A stretch of 10,423 nucleotides of DNA from Pseudomonadota bacterium (GTDB taxonomy: Bacteria; Pseudomonadota; Alphaproteobacteria; Acetobacterales; Acetobacteraceae): assembly GCA_021819535.1 (NCBI GenBank), contig JAKAQU010000078.1, positions 1-10,423 of the forward strand, read 5' to 3'. Both the position numbers and the translations under genes were made by a program. A model generated the notes under the pieces. It was not told where the DNA came from and ran no database searches. It saw only the letters and a list, made by a program, of their open reading frames with translations. Shown here one piece after another: positions 1 through 8,485 of the stretch (its first letter is position 1; each line of letters begins with the position of its first letter).

Positions 1-6
1 CGATCT
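1..6. other. Probable Illumina adapter remnant at left end
   Basis: The first six bases, CGATCT, equal the 3' end of the standard Illumina adapter (…CTTCCGATCT) in the orientation expected just before an insert. Alone, a six-base match is weak. It gains weight because the right end of the window carries nine bases of the same adapter in the matching orientation. It also falls exactly where the murG reading stops looking like MurG: the last expected residues are FPAE, and the six bases add Arg-Ser where the family usually has Ala-Leu. I treat these bases as non-genomic. Confidence 0.7.
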
Positions 7-78
7 CTCGGCCGGGAAAACATGCCCGCGCGTGCCCCCCGCGGCGAGCACGATCGGGGCGGGCGCTGGGCCGCGCAT
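7..78 (-). CDS. murG: MurG, lipid II synthase (UDP-GlcNAc transferase), 5' end only
   Basis: This is the first 24 codons of the glycosyltransferase that adds GlcNAc to lipid I to make lipid II on the inner face of the membrane. The visible residues include IVLAAGGTRGHVFPAE, which matches the N-terminal glycine-rich loop of MurG (usual form GGTGGHxFPA). The second Gly of the TGGH motif is Arg here (residue 17). The ATG at 78 is supported by an AAGGAG ribosome site eight bases upstream, the best such site in the window. The gene follows ftsW by 28 bases, the usual order in alphaproteobacteria. The reading stays open to the window edge, but bases 1-6 look like adapter, so the genomic part ends at 7. 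The identification rests on a short motif plus context, and both agree. Confidence 0.88.
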
Positions 79-86
79 CAGAGCAT

Positions 87-92
87 CTCCTT
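87..92 (-). promoter_or_regulatory. Strong Shine-Dalgarno site for murG
   Basis: The minus strand reads AAGGAG with eight bases between it and the murG ATG at 78. It lies in the only true spacer of the window (79-106, between the ftsW stop and the murG start). It decides the murG start and suggests murG can start translation on its own rather than only by coupling to ftsW. Confidence 0.8.
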
Positions 93-106
93 CATCGTTG
101 CCCGTC

Positions 107-1228
107 TCATGGCGCATCGCCGTGATGGCGCCGGCGGGTCAGCGCCAGCAGCATCCCCATGCCGAGCGCGACCGCGAGCACCGAAGAGCCGCCATAGGAG
201 ACGAAAGGCAGCGTCATGCCCTTGGTCGGAATGAGATGGAGCGAGGAGGCCATGTTGACGAAGGCTTGCAGCCCGAAACTCGCGATCAGGCCGGAGGACG
301 CGAGAATGACGAAGAGATCGCGCTCGCCGAGCAGGCGCAACAGGCCGCGCACGACGATGAAGGCAAAGACGCCGAGCAGGGCGAGCGAGACGGCGAAGCC
401 GAATTCCTCGCCGACGACCGCGAAGACGAAATCGGCATGGGCATCGGGCAGAATGTCCTTGATCCGCCCCTCGCCCGGCCCGCGCCCCCAGAACCCGCCA
501 TTGCCGAAGGCTTCGAGCGCCGTCGTGATCTGGTAATGATCGCCCTTGCCGGGGTCGAGAAAGCGCGCAACCCGGCTGTGGACATGGGGAAACAGGACAT
601 AGGCGGCAACGCCGCCGCCGCCCATCGCCGCGAGCGCGGCCGTGACCAGGGCGAGATTGAGCCCGCCGAGATAGAGCTGCGCCAGAAACACCGCGGTGAT
701 GACCGCGAGCATGCCGATATCGGGCTGCGATTTGAGCAGCAGCGCGATCACGCCATAAAGGGATGCGGCCAGCAGACGCCCGGGGAAACGCGGCCGGCGC
801 GCGCGCTCGGCGATCAGCCAGGCGGCGATCACGGCGAAACAGGGTTTCAGGAACTCGCTCGGTTGCAGCGACATCCCCGGCAGCGCGATCCAGCGCCGCG
901 CGCCCTTGATCTCGACCCCCTTGAACAGGGTGAGTGCGGTGAGCAGAAGGGCCGCGATGCCACCGATGAGCGCAAGCCTGCGCACCGCGCGCGGCGAGCA
1001 GAGCGAAACCGCGACCACGATCCCCCCGGCGAGCGCGAGAAACACCACCTGTTTCAGGATCAGCGTGTCATGCGCATCGCCGATGCGCTCGGCAACCGCC
1101 GGGCTCGCCGCCAGCATCATGACATAGCCGCAGCCGATCAGGACGCCGAGCGCGAGCAGCGTCCAGCGGTCGATCGTCCACCACCAGCGGCCAAGAAGCG
1201 AGGTATCGGCGCGGGAAAGTGCCGGCAT
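107..1228 (-). CDS. ftsW: FtsW, septal peptidoglycan polymerase (SEDS family)
   Basis: FtsW is a polytopic inner-membrane glycosyltransferase of the SEDS family that polymerises lipid II at the division site together with FtsI. The 373-residue protein has many hydrophobic segments from about residue 22 to 365. Family motifs are GARRWI and LQPSEFLKP (109-129), KSQPDIG with the conserved Asp at 170, a periplasmic loop with FGNGGFWGRGPGEG and LPDAHADFVFAVVGEEFG (241-278), and LIPTKGMTLPFVSYGGSS (332-349). The loop sequence is typical of alphaproteobacterial FtsW rather than RodA. The frame stays open upstream to 1321, but the ATG at 1228 is preferred: it overlaps the murD stop by one base (TGATG) and has GGAGG seven bases upstream. 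The C-terminus is short and basic (TRRRHHGDAP). No anomaly is seen. Confidence 0.95.
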   Translation of the reverse strand: MPALSRADTSLLGRWWWTIDRWTLLALGVLIGCGYVMMLAASPAVAERIGDAHDTLILKQVVFLALAGGIVVAVSLCSPRAVRRLALIGGIAALLLTALTLFKGVEIKGARRWIALPGMSLQPSEFLKPCFAVIAAWLIAERARRPRFPGRLLAASLYGVIALLLKSQPDIGMLAVITAVFLAQLYLGGLNLALVTAALAAMGGGGVAAYVLFPHVHSRVARFLDPGKGDHYQITTALEAFGNGGFWGRGPGEGRIKDILPDAHADFVFAVVGEEFGFAVSLALLGVFAFIVVRGLLRLLGERDLFVILASSGLIASFGLQAFVNMASSLHLIPTKGMTLPFVSYGGSSVLAVALGMGMLLALTRRRHHGDAP

Positions 1229-2598
1229 CAGCCCCCCTCCCCGCGCGCGAGCCGAGCGATTTCGCAGCGAAACGCCTCCCCGCGCGCCTCGAAATTCGCG
1301 AACTGATCGAAACTCGCGCATGCCGGGGAGAGCAGCACCACGGCGCCCGACGCGCGGGCCGCGGCAAAGGCCGCCGGCACCGCCCGCGCGAGCGTCCCCA
1401 TGACGCGATGGGCGACGCCATGGCGCGCGAGGGTCGTGGCAAACGGCGCCGCGTCGCGCCCGATCAGCAAAGCCTCGACGAGGCGGGGGAAATAGGGCGC
1501 GAGCGGCTCGATCCCGCCCGCTTTGGCGATCCCGCCGGCGATCCAGACGATGCGCGGATAGCAGGCGAGGGCGCGGGCCGCGGCATCGCTATTCGTCGCC
1601 TTGCTGTCATTGATGAAGACGACGCCATCGATTTCGGCCACCCGCTCGGCGCGATGGGGAAGGCCGGGGTAGCTCGCGATGCCGGCCGCGATCTTTTCCC
1701 GCGCAACACCGAGGGCAGACGCCAAGGCCGCGGCGGCGGCGGCGTTTTGCGCGTTGTGCGCGCCCGGCAGGGCGGTTGCCTCGCCAAGATCGGCGAGCAC
1801 GCCGCTGCGGTCGCGGAGCAGGCCGGCGGCGTCGGGATGAATATCGGCATCCGCCCGCGTCATCCCCGAGATGCGCACGAGCCGGGGGATTTCGAGCGTT
1901 GCCACCACTCTCTCGCTCTCCGCATCGTCGATACCGACGACGGCGCAGTCCTCTGCCCGCTGGCGCGCGAAAATCGCCCGCTTGGCGGCGATATAGCCGG
2001 CCATGCCGCCATGCCGGTCGAGATGATCGGGCGAGAGATTGAGCATTGCCGCCGCATCGAAGCGGAGAGACGCGATTCGCTCCAAGAGATAAGATGACAT
2101 TTCGAGGACATAAGCGCCGTCGTCGGGCAAAAGCGGCAGCGCGAGCGCCGCTGGGCCGAGATTGCCGCCGGCTGCGACCGGGACGGAGGCGCCTTCGAGG
2201 ATATGCGCGAGCAGCGCCGTCGTCGTCGATTTGCCGTTGGTGCCGGTGATGCCGACGAACCGCGCCTTCGAACCCGCGGCACGCGCGGCGCGATAGAGAA
2301 ATTCGGCATCGGAGAGGATCGGCAAGCCGTGTTCGAGAAACGCCGCGGCCAGCGGGTGCGGCGCTGGCAGGCGGTGCGGGATGCCGGGCGAGAGCAGCAA
2401 GGCATCATTGCCTTCGGGCGAGAGCGGCGCGACCGTGATCCCGCTCGCGCCGGCCGCGTCCCGCGCCGCTTCGCGATCATCCCACGCCCGCACCTCGGCC
2501 CCCATCGCCACGAGCGCGCGCGCCGCCGGCAAGCCGTTCCGCCCGAGCCCGAGCACGGCGATTTTCTGGCCGGCAAAGACTTTAGGAAATTCGCTCAT
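1228..2598 (-). CDS. murD: MurD, UDP-MurNAc-L-Ala:D-Glu ligase
   Basis: MurD is the cytoplasmic ATP-dependent ligase that adds D-glutamate to UDP-MurNAc-L-alanine. At 456 residues it has normal family length. Visible parts are an N-terminal Rossmann-like substrate domain (VLGLGRNG, 15-22), the ATP-binding loop [10 protein letters not shown] (116-125), EMSSYLLE (166-173), [12 protein letters not shown] (186-197), LPGAHNAQN (277-285), PHRAE (314-318), NDSKATN (330-336), AGGIAKAGG (354-362) and a C-terminal [10 protein letters not shown] block. SSYLLE and the [10 protein letters not shown] block separate it from MurC, MurE and MurF. Its ATG overlaps the mraY stop by four bases (ATGA). The ribosome site before it is weak (GAAG only), so translation probably depends on coupling to mraY. 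Confidence 0.97.
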   Translation of the reverse strand: MSEFPKVFAGQKIAVLGLGRNGLPAARALVAMGAEVRAWDDREAARDAAGASGITVAPLSPEGNDALLLSPGIPHRLPAPHPLAAAFLEHGLPILSDAEFLYRAARAAGSKARFVGITGTNGKSTTTALLAHILEGASVPVAAGGNLGPAALALPLLPDDGAYVLEMSSYLLERIASLRFDAAAMLNLSPDHLDRHGGMAGYIAAKRAIFARQRAEDCAVVGIDDAESERVVATLEIPRLVRISGMTRADADIHPDAAGLLRDRSGVLADLGEATALPGAHNAQNAAAAAALASALGVAREKIAAGIASYPGLPHRAERVAEIDGVVFINDSKATNSDAAARALACYPRIVWIAGGIAKAGGIEPLAPYFPRLVEALLIGRDAAPFATTLARHGVAHRVMGTLARAVPAAFAAARASGAVVLLSPACASFDQFANFEARGEAFRCEIARLARGEGG

Positions 2599-3683
2599 CT
2601 GATCTTCAACGTCGCAAGGCCGATCAGGGCGAGAATCATGGAGATGATCCAGAAACGAATGACGATGGTCGGCTCCGCCCAGCCTTTTTTCTCGAAATGA
2701 TGATGGAGTGGGGCCATCAGGAACACCCGCCGCCCGGTGCGCTTGAACCAGAACACCTGGATGATCACGGAGAGCGTCTCGACGACGAACAGGCCGCCGA
2801 CGATCGCGAGCACGATTTCGTGCTTGGCGGCGACCGCGACCGCACCGAGCGCGCCGCCCAAAGCGAGGCTCCCGGTATCGCCCATGAACACCGCCGCCGG
2901 CGGCGCGTTGAACCAGAGAAAGCCCAATCCCGCCCCGATCAGCGCCGAACAGAAGACGGCGAGTTCGCCGACGCCGGGGACGTGGTGAAGCTGCAAATAA
3001 TCGGCAAACACGCGGTTGCCGACGAGATAAGAGATAAGGCCGAAAACGCCGGCGGTGATGATGGTCGGCACGATCGCGAGCCCGTCGAGCCCGTCCGTCA
3101 GATTGACCGCGTTCGATGCCCCCATCATCACCAGGGCGCCGAACAGGGGAAAGAAAACGCCAAGCGGAACCAGCGCCTCCTTGAACAGCGGGAGCGAGAC
3201 GCCGGCGCCGAGCGGAGGCCGCGTGAGCACCATGAAGGCGGTTGCGGCGAGGAGGCCGAACCCCGCCTGGCCCACGAGCTTGAGCCGCCCGGGAAGGCCG
3301 CGCGTATTGCGCTTGCTGAGCTTGAGATAATCATCGGCGAAGCCGAGCGCGCCATAGCCGAGCGTCAACCCCATCGCCACCCAGACATAAGGATCGCCGA
3401 GATCGGCCCAGAGCAGCGTCGAGGTGAGAAGAGCGATCAGGATCAGAACGCCGCCCATCGTCGGCGTCCCCTTTTTCGCGACCAGATGGCTCTCGGGCCC
3501 GTCGTCGCGAATCGGCTGGCCCTGGCGCTGCATCGATTTCAGCCAGCGGATCAGCGGCGCGCCGATGACGAAACTGACGACGAGCGCCGAAAGACACGCA
3601 GCACCCGAGCGAAACGTGAGATAGCGCAGCAGATTGAACAGAATGAAATGCTCGGCGTAGGGCCGCGTCAGCGTGTACAGCAT
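2595..3683 (-). CDS. mraY: MraY, phospho-MurNAc-pentapeptide transferase (lipid I synthase)
   Basis: MraY is an integral membrane enzyme that transfers phospho-MurNAc-pentapeptide from UDP to undecaprenyl phosphate, giving lipid I. The 362-residue length is normal. The sequence alternates hydrophobic segments with conserved cytoplasmic loops: KKGTPTMGG (70-78), FADDYLK with the Asp pair 117-118, [16 protein letters not shown] (188-203), [15 protein letters not shown] with Asp269, and MAPLHHHFE with the His triplet at 327-329. The Asp and His positions correspond to the Mg-binding and catalytic region known in the family. The ATG at 3683 overlaps the murF stop by one base (TGATG) and has GGGAGG seven bases upstream. 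It lies between murF, which makes its substrate, and murD, the usual order. Confidence 0.97.
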   Translation of the reverse strand: MLYTLTRPYAEHFILFNLLRYLTFRSGAACLSALVVSFVIGAPLIRWLKSMQRQGQPIRDDGPESHLVAKKGTPTMGGVLILIALLTSTLLWADLGDPYVWVAMGLTLGYGALGFADDYLKLSKRNTRGLPGRLKLVGQAGFGLLAATAFMVLTRPPLGAGVSLPLFKEALVPLGVFFPLFGALVMMGASNAVNLTDGLDGLAIVPTIITAGVFGLISYLVGNRVFADYLQLHHVPGVGELAVFCSALIGAGLGFLWFNAPPAAVFMGDTGSLALGGALGAVAVAAKHEIVLAIVGGLFVVETLSVIIQVFWFKRTGRRVFLMAPLHHHFEKKGWAEPTIVIRFWIISMILALIGLATLKIR

Positions 3684-5044
3684 CAGCGCGCCTCCCGGGC
3701 GAGGGCATCGATCACGAGCGACATGCGGCTGCCGAGGCTCCCTTTCACCAACAAAACGTCCCCGGCGCGAAGATGCGCGCGCACCAGCGGCGCGAGTGTC
3801 GCCGAATCGGGGGCATGCGCGCCACGCCGGGCGGTGGGGATGGCAGCGAAAAGCTCTTCCATCAATGGGCCGCAGGTGAAGACCAGATCGGCGTTGGCGG
3901 CGGCCACGGCGGCGAGGGCGGCGTGTTCGCGCGGCCCCGCCGCACCGAGTTCGCGCATATCGCCGAAGACCGCGATCCGCCGGCCCGCCTGCATCCCGAG
4001 CACGGCGAGCGCCGCCCGCACCGACGCCGGCGAGGCATTGTAGCTCTCATCGATCAGCGTGATGTCGCCCGCCGGAAGGCGAAGCGTGCGCCGCGCGCCG
4101 CGCCCGGCAAGGCCCGCGAAACCGGCGAGTGCGCCCGCCGCCCTTGCGGGATCGAAGCCGAGGGCCGCGATCGCGGCGAGGGCGGCGAGCGCGTTCTCCG
4201 CCATGTGCCGCCCCGGGATGCCGAGACTAAACGTGATTTCCCGCCCGCCGATCGCGGTCCTCACCTCGCTTCCCGTCGCGTCGCCGGAAAACGCGAGCAG
4301 ATCCACATCGCCCCCCTCGCCGAACGTGACCACGGGGCGCGCACCGGCGACTTCCCTGAGCAGGGCGAGATAGGGGGTTGCGGCCGGGAGAATGGCGACC
4401 CCGTCCGGCGGCAATCCTTCCATAATCGAGGCTTTTTCCCGCGCGATGGCCTCGAGGCTGCCGAGATGGCCGAGATGGGCGGGGGCGATCGCGGTGATGA
4501 TCGCGGCGTGCGGGCGGGTGATGCGGGCGAGCGGCGCGATCTCGCCGGGATGGTTCATGCCGATCTCGATCACCGCGGCCCCGGCGTCGGGCGGCAGCCG
4601 CGCGAGCGTCAGCGGCACGCCCCAATGGTTGTTATAGGAGGCCTCGGCGGCATGGACGCGCGTCTCTCCGGCGAGAGCGGCGCGCAGCATCTCCTTGGTC
4701 GAGGTCTTGCCGACGCTGCCGGTGACGGCGATGATTTTCGCCCCCGCCCGCACCCGGCCATAGGCGCCGAGCGCGGTGAGACCCGGCAAGGTATCGCCGA
4801 CCATGAGCAGCGGCGCATCCGCGGGGAGGCCGGGCGGGATATGATCGACCATGGCGCCCGCGGCACCCCGCCTCAGCGCATCGAGGACGAAATCATGCCC
4901 GTCGCGCTGGTCGCGAAGGGCGATGAAAAGATCGCCGGGGGCCGCGTTGCGGCTGTCGATCGCAACCCCTTCGGCCGAGAACGTGATTTTCATCGTGCCC
5001 GCCGTTGCGGCAACCAACTCCTCGGCACTCCAGAGCGGGCTCAT
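3683..5044 (-). CDS. murF: MurF, UDP-MurNAc-tripeptide:D-Ala-D-Ala ligase
   Basis: MurF is a cytoplasmic Mur ligase that adds the D-Ala-D-Ala dipeptide, completing UDP-MurNAc-pentapeptide. At 453 residues it has family length. Key blocks are an N-terminal domain with [18 protein letters not shown] (26-43), the P-loop [13 protein letters not shown] (107-119), [12 protein letters not shown] (136-147), [10 protein letters not shown] (160-169), [18 protein letters not shown] (190-207), [18 protein letters not shown] and a terminal [15 protein letters not shown] and NASP are diagnostic for MurF within the ligase family. The ATG at 5044 overlaps the murE stop by four bases (ATGA) and has GGGAGG five bases upstream. 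No missing residue or frameshift is seen. Confidence 0.97.
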   Translation of the reverse strand: MSPLWSAEELVAATAGTMKITFSAEGVAIDSRNAAPGDLFIALRDQRDGHDFVLDALRRGAAGAMVDHIPPGLPADAPLLMVGDTLPGLTALGAYGRVRAGAKIIAVTGSVGKTSTKEMLRAALAGETRVHAAEASYNNHWGVPLTLARLPPDAGAAVIEIGMNHPGEIAPLARITRPHAAIITAIAPAHLGHLGSLEAIAREKASIMEGLPPDGVAILPAATPYLALLREVAGARPVVTFGEGGDVDLLAFSGDATGSEVRTAIGGREITFSLGIPGRHMAENALAALAAIAALGFDPARAAGALAGFAGLAGRGARRTLRLPAGDITLIDESYNASPASVRAALAVLGMQAGRRIAVFGDMRELGAAGPREHAALAAVAAANADLVFTCGPLMEELFAAIPTARRGAHAPDSATLAPLVRAHLRAGDVLLVKGSLGSRMSLVIDALAREAR

Positions 5045-6510
5045 GCCGCCCTCCCGATGAGTGCGCGGATCACCTCGGCGTCATCGAAGGGGATGGTCTC
5101 GGCGCCGATGACCTGGCCCTGCTCATGCCCCTTGCCGGCGATAACCAGGAGATCGCCTTCGCCAAGCCCCGCGATCGCTTCGGCGATCGCGGCCCGGCGG
5201 TCGCCGATTTCGGTCGCATCGGGGCAGGCCGCGCGGATCGCGGCGCGGATCAGCGCCGGGTTTTCGCCCCGCGGATTGTCGTCGGTGATGATGGCGCGAT
5301 CGGCGCGCGCGGCGACGACCGCACCCATCAGCGGCCTTTTGCCGGGATCGCGATCGCCGCCAGCGCCGAACACGATGGCGAGCTTCCCCGTGGCATGCGG
5401 GCGAAGCGCCTCCAGAACCCGCGCCAGCGCATCCGGGGTATGGGCGTAATCGACATAGATCGCGGCCCCATTGGCGAGACGCGCCACACACTCCATCCGC
5501 CCGCGCGCGCCGGTGAGATGGGGCAGCGCCGCGATCGCGTCATCGGCGCCCAGAGCCTCGGCGAGAGCGGCCGCGATGAGCGCGTTTTCCGCCTGAAAGC
5601 GCCCGGCGAGCGGAAGCCGGAGGGTCTCGCGCCGGCCCCGGGCCGCGATCACGATCTCCTGGCCGTCGGGAAGCGGCGTCACACGCTCGAGCGCGATCGC
5701 ATCGCCCCCCTCGCCCACGCCGAGGAGACGGAGCCGGCGCCGCGCCGCGATCGCTTCGAGTGCCGCGCGGCTTTCGTGCTCGAGGTCGGTTGCATAGGCG
5801 ACCGGCGCCCCTTCGGGCAGCAATGCCGCGAAAAGCCGCAGCTTGGCGGCACGATAGGCGTCCATGTCGCGGTGGTAATCGAGATGATCGCGGGTGAGGT
5901 TGGTGAAGGCACCGCCGGCGAGACGCACGCCGTCGAGCCGGCACTGATCGAGCCCGTGCGAGGAGGCCTCGATCGCGAGATGGGTGATGCCCGCCTCGGC
6001 GAGGGCGGCGAGCGTCGTCGCGAGCGCCACCGGATCGGGGGTGGTGAGGCTCGGGCCGGGCGGAAATCCTGGCGCTTCCAGCCCGAGCGTGCCGAGGCTT
6101 CCCGCCCGATATCCGGCGCGAGCCCAGATCTGGCGAAGAAAGGTCGCAACACTGGTCTTGCCGTTGGTGCCGGTGACGGCGGCGATGATTTCTGGCTGCC
6201 GCAAGCCGGCGAGACGCGCCGCGATGAGCGCGAGCGCCCGGCGCGGTGTCTCGGCCCGCAACAGCGGCAGCAATGGAACATCCGCCGGCCAGACCATGTC
6301 CCGTGGCGCGAGCACGGCGGCAGCCCCGCGCGCCAGCGCCTCGGCGATGAACGCCCGGCCATCGGCGCGGGCGCCGGGAAGGGCCGCGAACAGCGCCCCC
6401 TTCGTCACCGCGCGGCTATCGGCGGTGATCGCGGCGATCTCGACCCCGGCCCAATTCCCTTCCGGTAGAACCGGGGTTGCGAGCCCATCGATGAGGTCAG
6501 CGAGGCGCAA
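5041..6510 (-). CDS. murE: MurE, UDP-MurNAc-tripeptide synthetase (meso-DAP-adding)
   Basis: MurE is a cytoplasmic ligase that adds the third stem residue. The motif DNPR at residues 411-414 is the known specificity signature for meso-diaminopimelate, as opposed to L-lysine. Other blocks are DSRAVTKGALFAALPG (31-46), the P-loop TGTNGKTS (113-120), EASSHGLDQ (181-189), NLTRDHLDYH (204-213) followed by the presumed carbamylated Lys223, DYAHTPDAL, FGAGGDRDPGKRPLMG and a terminal GKGHEQGQ. The start is a choice. The frame is open to 6735, but the upstream part is Arg/Pro-rich and lies out of frame inside ftsI. The TTG at 6510 gives a typical MurE N-terminus (MRLADLIDGL), 489 residues, and a 14-base overlap with ftsI. 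No strong ribosome site precedes it. An ATG at 6570 is the alternative. Confidence 0.95.
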   Translation of the reverse strand: MRLADLIDGLATPVLPEGNWAGVEIAAITADSRAVTKGALFAALPGARADGRAFIAEALARGAAAVLAPRDMVWPADVPLLPLLRAETPRRALALIAARLAGLRQPEIIAAVTGTNGKTSVATFLRQIWARAGYRAGSLGTLGLEAPGFPPGPSLTTPDPVALATTLAALAEAGITHLAIEASSHGLDQCRLDGVRLAGGAFTNLTRDHLDYHRDMDAYRAAKLRLFAALLPEGAPVAYATDLEHESRAALEAIAARRRLRLLGVGEGGDAIALERVTPLPDGQEIVIAARGRRETLRLPLAGRFQAENALIAAALAEALGADDAIAALPHLTGARGRMECVARLANGAAIYVDYAHTPDALARVLEALRPHATGKLAIVFGAGGDRDPGKRPLMGAVVAARADRAIITDDNPRGENPALIRAAIRAACPDATEIGDRRAAIAEAIAGLGEGDLLVIAGKGHEQGQVIGAETIPFDDAEVIRALIGRAA

Positions 6511-8485
6511 CGCCGGTATCCGTCGCTGGTTCGGAAAACGCGGCGAGGAGGGCGGGCAGCGCCGCCTCATGGCGCCCGTCATGTGACGGCTGGGCGCGAA
6601 GCGGGGATGGGCCGGCCGGGGTCGCGGCGGCGGGCAGCGCGGGCGGCGCGATCGTCGCCATCGGCGGGCGGGAGGGCGCGCCCGCGCGCGCCGGTTGCAG
6701 CGGAATGGCGAGCGAGGCCTCGATCGCGCCGGCATTCTCGGTCTCGGGAAAGAGGCCGAGCATCGGCCCGATGCGCGCGATCACCCTTCCCGCCGCCGGG
6801 GCACTCACCTGGCCCGCGGTCGAGAAGAACCCGGTCGCGGCGTTGCCGTGCGGCTCGTCGAGCATCATGTAAACCGCATAGCGCGGCGCGTTCATCGGAA
6901 AGACGCTGACGAAGGCCGAGACATTGGTGTGCTTGCGATAGCCGTGGGCGCCGACCTTCTCCGCGGTTCCGGTCTTGCCGCCGACGAAATAGCCGGGCAC
7001 GTCCGCCTTCTTGCCGTAGCCCGCGGTGACGACGAGGCGCATGAGCCGGCGCATCACCGCGGACGTGCTCTCCTCCATCACCCGCACGCCCTCCGGCATC
7101 GCGCCGTCGGGCAAAGCGAGGATGGTCGGGCGCAGAACGAGGCCGCCATTGGCGATCGCCGCCGTGCCGCGCACGACATGGAGCGGCGAGACGGCGATGC
7201 CGTGGCCGAAGCCGATCGTCATCGTCGCCACCTCGCGCCAATTGCTCACCGGCGGCACCATGGGGCGCGCGGCCTCGGGCAGTTCGATCCCGACACGATC
7301 GAAAAATCCCATGGCGCGAAGCCATGCCCGCTGCCGCTCCGCCCCCACCGTGAGCGCGATATGGGCGGCGCCGAGATTGGAGGAATAGGCGAGCACTTCG
7401 GGGAGATAGAGCCAGCGATGCTTGCCCTCGAAATCGGTGATGGTGAAGCGCCCGATATGGATCGGGGCGGAGGCGTCGAACTGGTCCCAGAGATGGGCCG
7501 CCCCCGAATCGAGCGCCATCGCCGCGGTTTGCAGCTTGAACGTGCTGCCGGGCTCGAACAGGCCGGTAATCGCGCGGTTGAAGCGATCGTCGGGCGGGGT
7601 CGCGCCGAAGGCGTTGGCGTCGTAATCGGGAAGGCTCACCATCGCCAGCACCTCCCCCGTGCGCACATCCATGACGATGCCGGAGGCACCGATCGCCTGG
7701 AATTCGGTCATCGCGGCGAGCAATTCCTCGCGCACCACCGCCTGGACGCGGACATCGAGGGAGAGGTGGAGTGGGGCGGGATCGGTGCGCAGCCGGGCAT
7801 CGAAGGCGCGCTCGGCGCCGGCAACCCCCCGCTCATCGACATCGACCCCGCCCAGCACCTGCGCCGCGACCCGGCCGAGCGGATAATGGCGGCGCTCGGA
7901 GACCTGAAAATAGAGCCCGGGGATGCCGAGATCATTGATCGCCAGCTCCTCGCTCGGCGACAATTCGCGGGCGAGATAGACGAACGCCTTGTTCGACGCG
8001 AGGCGGGCGGCGATGGTGGCGCGGTCGAGCCTCGGCACGACATGGACCAGTTGCTCGGCGATCTTGGCCGGGTCCATCACCTCGTGCGGATTGGCGTAGA
8101 GTTCGGCGATGGGCAGCGAAAGGGCGAGCGTCTGGCCGTTGCGATCGACGATCGCGGCGCGCGCGAGGCGTGGCGCCGCGGGATCGGGGGCATCGGGCGA
8201 GGCGGGCGGCGGCGCGACGATGAGGGGTTTTTCCGGCGGCGGGCGGAGCGGCATGAGGATCGTCGCCAACGCGAGCTTGACCGCGACCGCGCCGAACAGG
8301 GCGGCAAATCCGGAGGCAGTGAACAAAAGCCTGGCATGGGTCTTTTCGATCAGCGCCCGCCGCGCGAGATCGGGGGCGGTGACCCGCACATTCTCCATCT
8401 GCGGCACGGCCGCGGCGCGCGGCGCGCCATAGGCGCGGGCCGGGGCAAAGGGCGGCGGCGCATCCTTGGGGGGGGGCGCGGTCAC
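6497..8485 (-). CDS. ftsI: FtsI (PBP3), septal peptidoglycan transpeptidase
   Basis: FtsI is a class B penicillin-binding protein that crosslinks septal peptidoglycan and works with FtsW. The 662 residues comprise a Pro/Ala-rich cytoplasmic N-terminus (1-50), one membrane segment at about 52-78, a Pro-rich linker, a dimerisation domain from about 107 (RAAIVDRNGQTLA, later RHYPLGRVAAQVLGG at 199-213), and the transpeptidase domain from about 240. The active-site motifs are intact: SxxK in EPGSTFK with Ser314 and Lys317, SxN as Ser368-Ser-Asn370, and KTG at 504-506. Residues about 583-662 form a low-complexity Ala/Pro tail not needed for the fold, making the protein longer than the 588 residues of E. 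coli PBP3. The start is GTG at 8485, overlapping the ftsL stop by four bases (GTGA), with GGAGG four bases upstream. A nine-C tract follows within codons 4-6. Confidence 0.95.
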   Translation of the reverse strand: MTAPPPKDAPPPFAPARAYGAPRAAAVPQMENVRVTAPDLARRALIEKTHARLLFTASGFAALFGAVAVKLALATILMPLRPPPEKPLIVAPPPASPDAPDPAAPRLARAAIVDRNGQTLALSLPIAELYANPHEVMDPAKIAEQLVHVVPRLDRATIAARLASNKAFVYLARELSPSEELAINDLGIPGLYFQVSERRHYPLGRVAAQVLGGVDVDERGVAGAERAFDARLRTDPAPLHLSLDVRVQAVVREELLAAMTEFQAIGASGIVMDVRTGEVLAMVSLPDYDANAFGATPPDDRFNRAITGLFEPGSTFKLQTAAMALDSGAAHLWDQFDASAPIHIGRFTITDFEGKHRWLYLPEVLAYSSNLGAAHIALTVGAERQRAWLRAMGFFDRVGIELPEAARPMVPPVSNWREVATMTIGFGHGIAVSPLHVVRGTAAIANGGLVLRPTILALPDGAMPEGVRVMEESTSAVMRRLMRLVVTAGYGKKADVPGYFVGGKTGTAEKVGAHGYRKHTNVSAFVSVFPMNAPRYAVYMMLDEPHGNAATGFFSTAGQVSAPAAGRVIARIGPMLGLFPETENAGAIEASLAIPLQPARAGAPSRPPMATIAPPALPAAATPAGPSPLRAQPSHDGRHEAALPALLAAFSEPATDTGVAPR
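8468..8476. repeat. Nine-base homopolymer (G on plus strand, C in ftsI)
   Basis: Nine G in a row on the plus strand, read as CCC CCC CCC (three Pro codons, residues 4-6) just after the ftsI start. It is the longest single-base run I noticed in the window. It matters because a gain or loss of one base here, in the cell or in sequencing, would shift the ftsI frame at its start. Confidence 0.9.

Noticed and set aside
78..95. A five-codon mini-ORF (MKEML) ending in TGA over the murG ATG.
   Set aside because: Its body overlaps the murG Shine-Dalgarno site and it has no ribosome site of its own that I can see; chance is the simpler explanation.
1229..1321. A longer ftsW start at 1321.
   Set aside because: It would add 31 Arg-rich residues encoded out of frame inside the conserved C-terminus of murD, whereas the ATG at 1228 has a good ribosome site and a one-base overlap.
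1488..1530. AGGIAKAGG in MurD differing slightly from the common AGG..KG pattern.
   Set aside because: The key Lys is kept and small variation at this site is usual in the family.
32..6468. Other long plus-strand open frames at 32-1306, 1219-2097, 2697-4043, 3773-5449 and 5005-6468.
   Set aside because: Each lies opposite an intact dcw gene with clear family motifs, and their translations show the Arg/Glu/Gly bias of antisense frames in GC-rich DNA.
6511..6735. A longer murE start at 6735.
   Set aside because: The added residues are Arg/Pro-rich, lie out of frame inside ftsI and do not resemble any MurE N-terminus.
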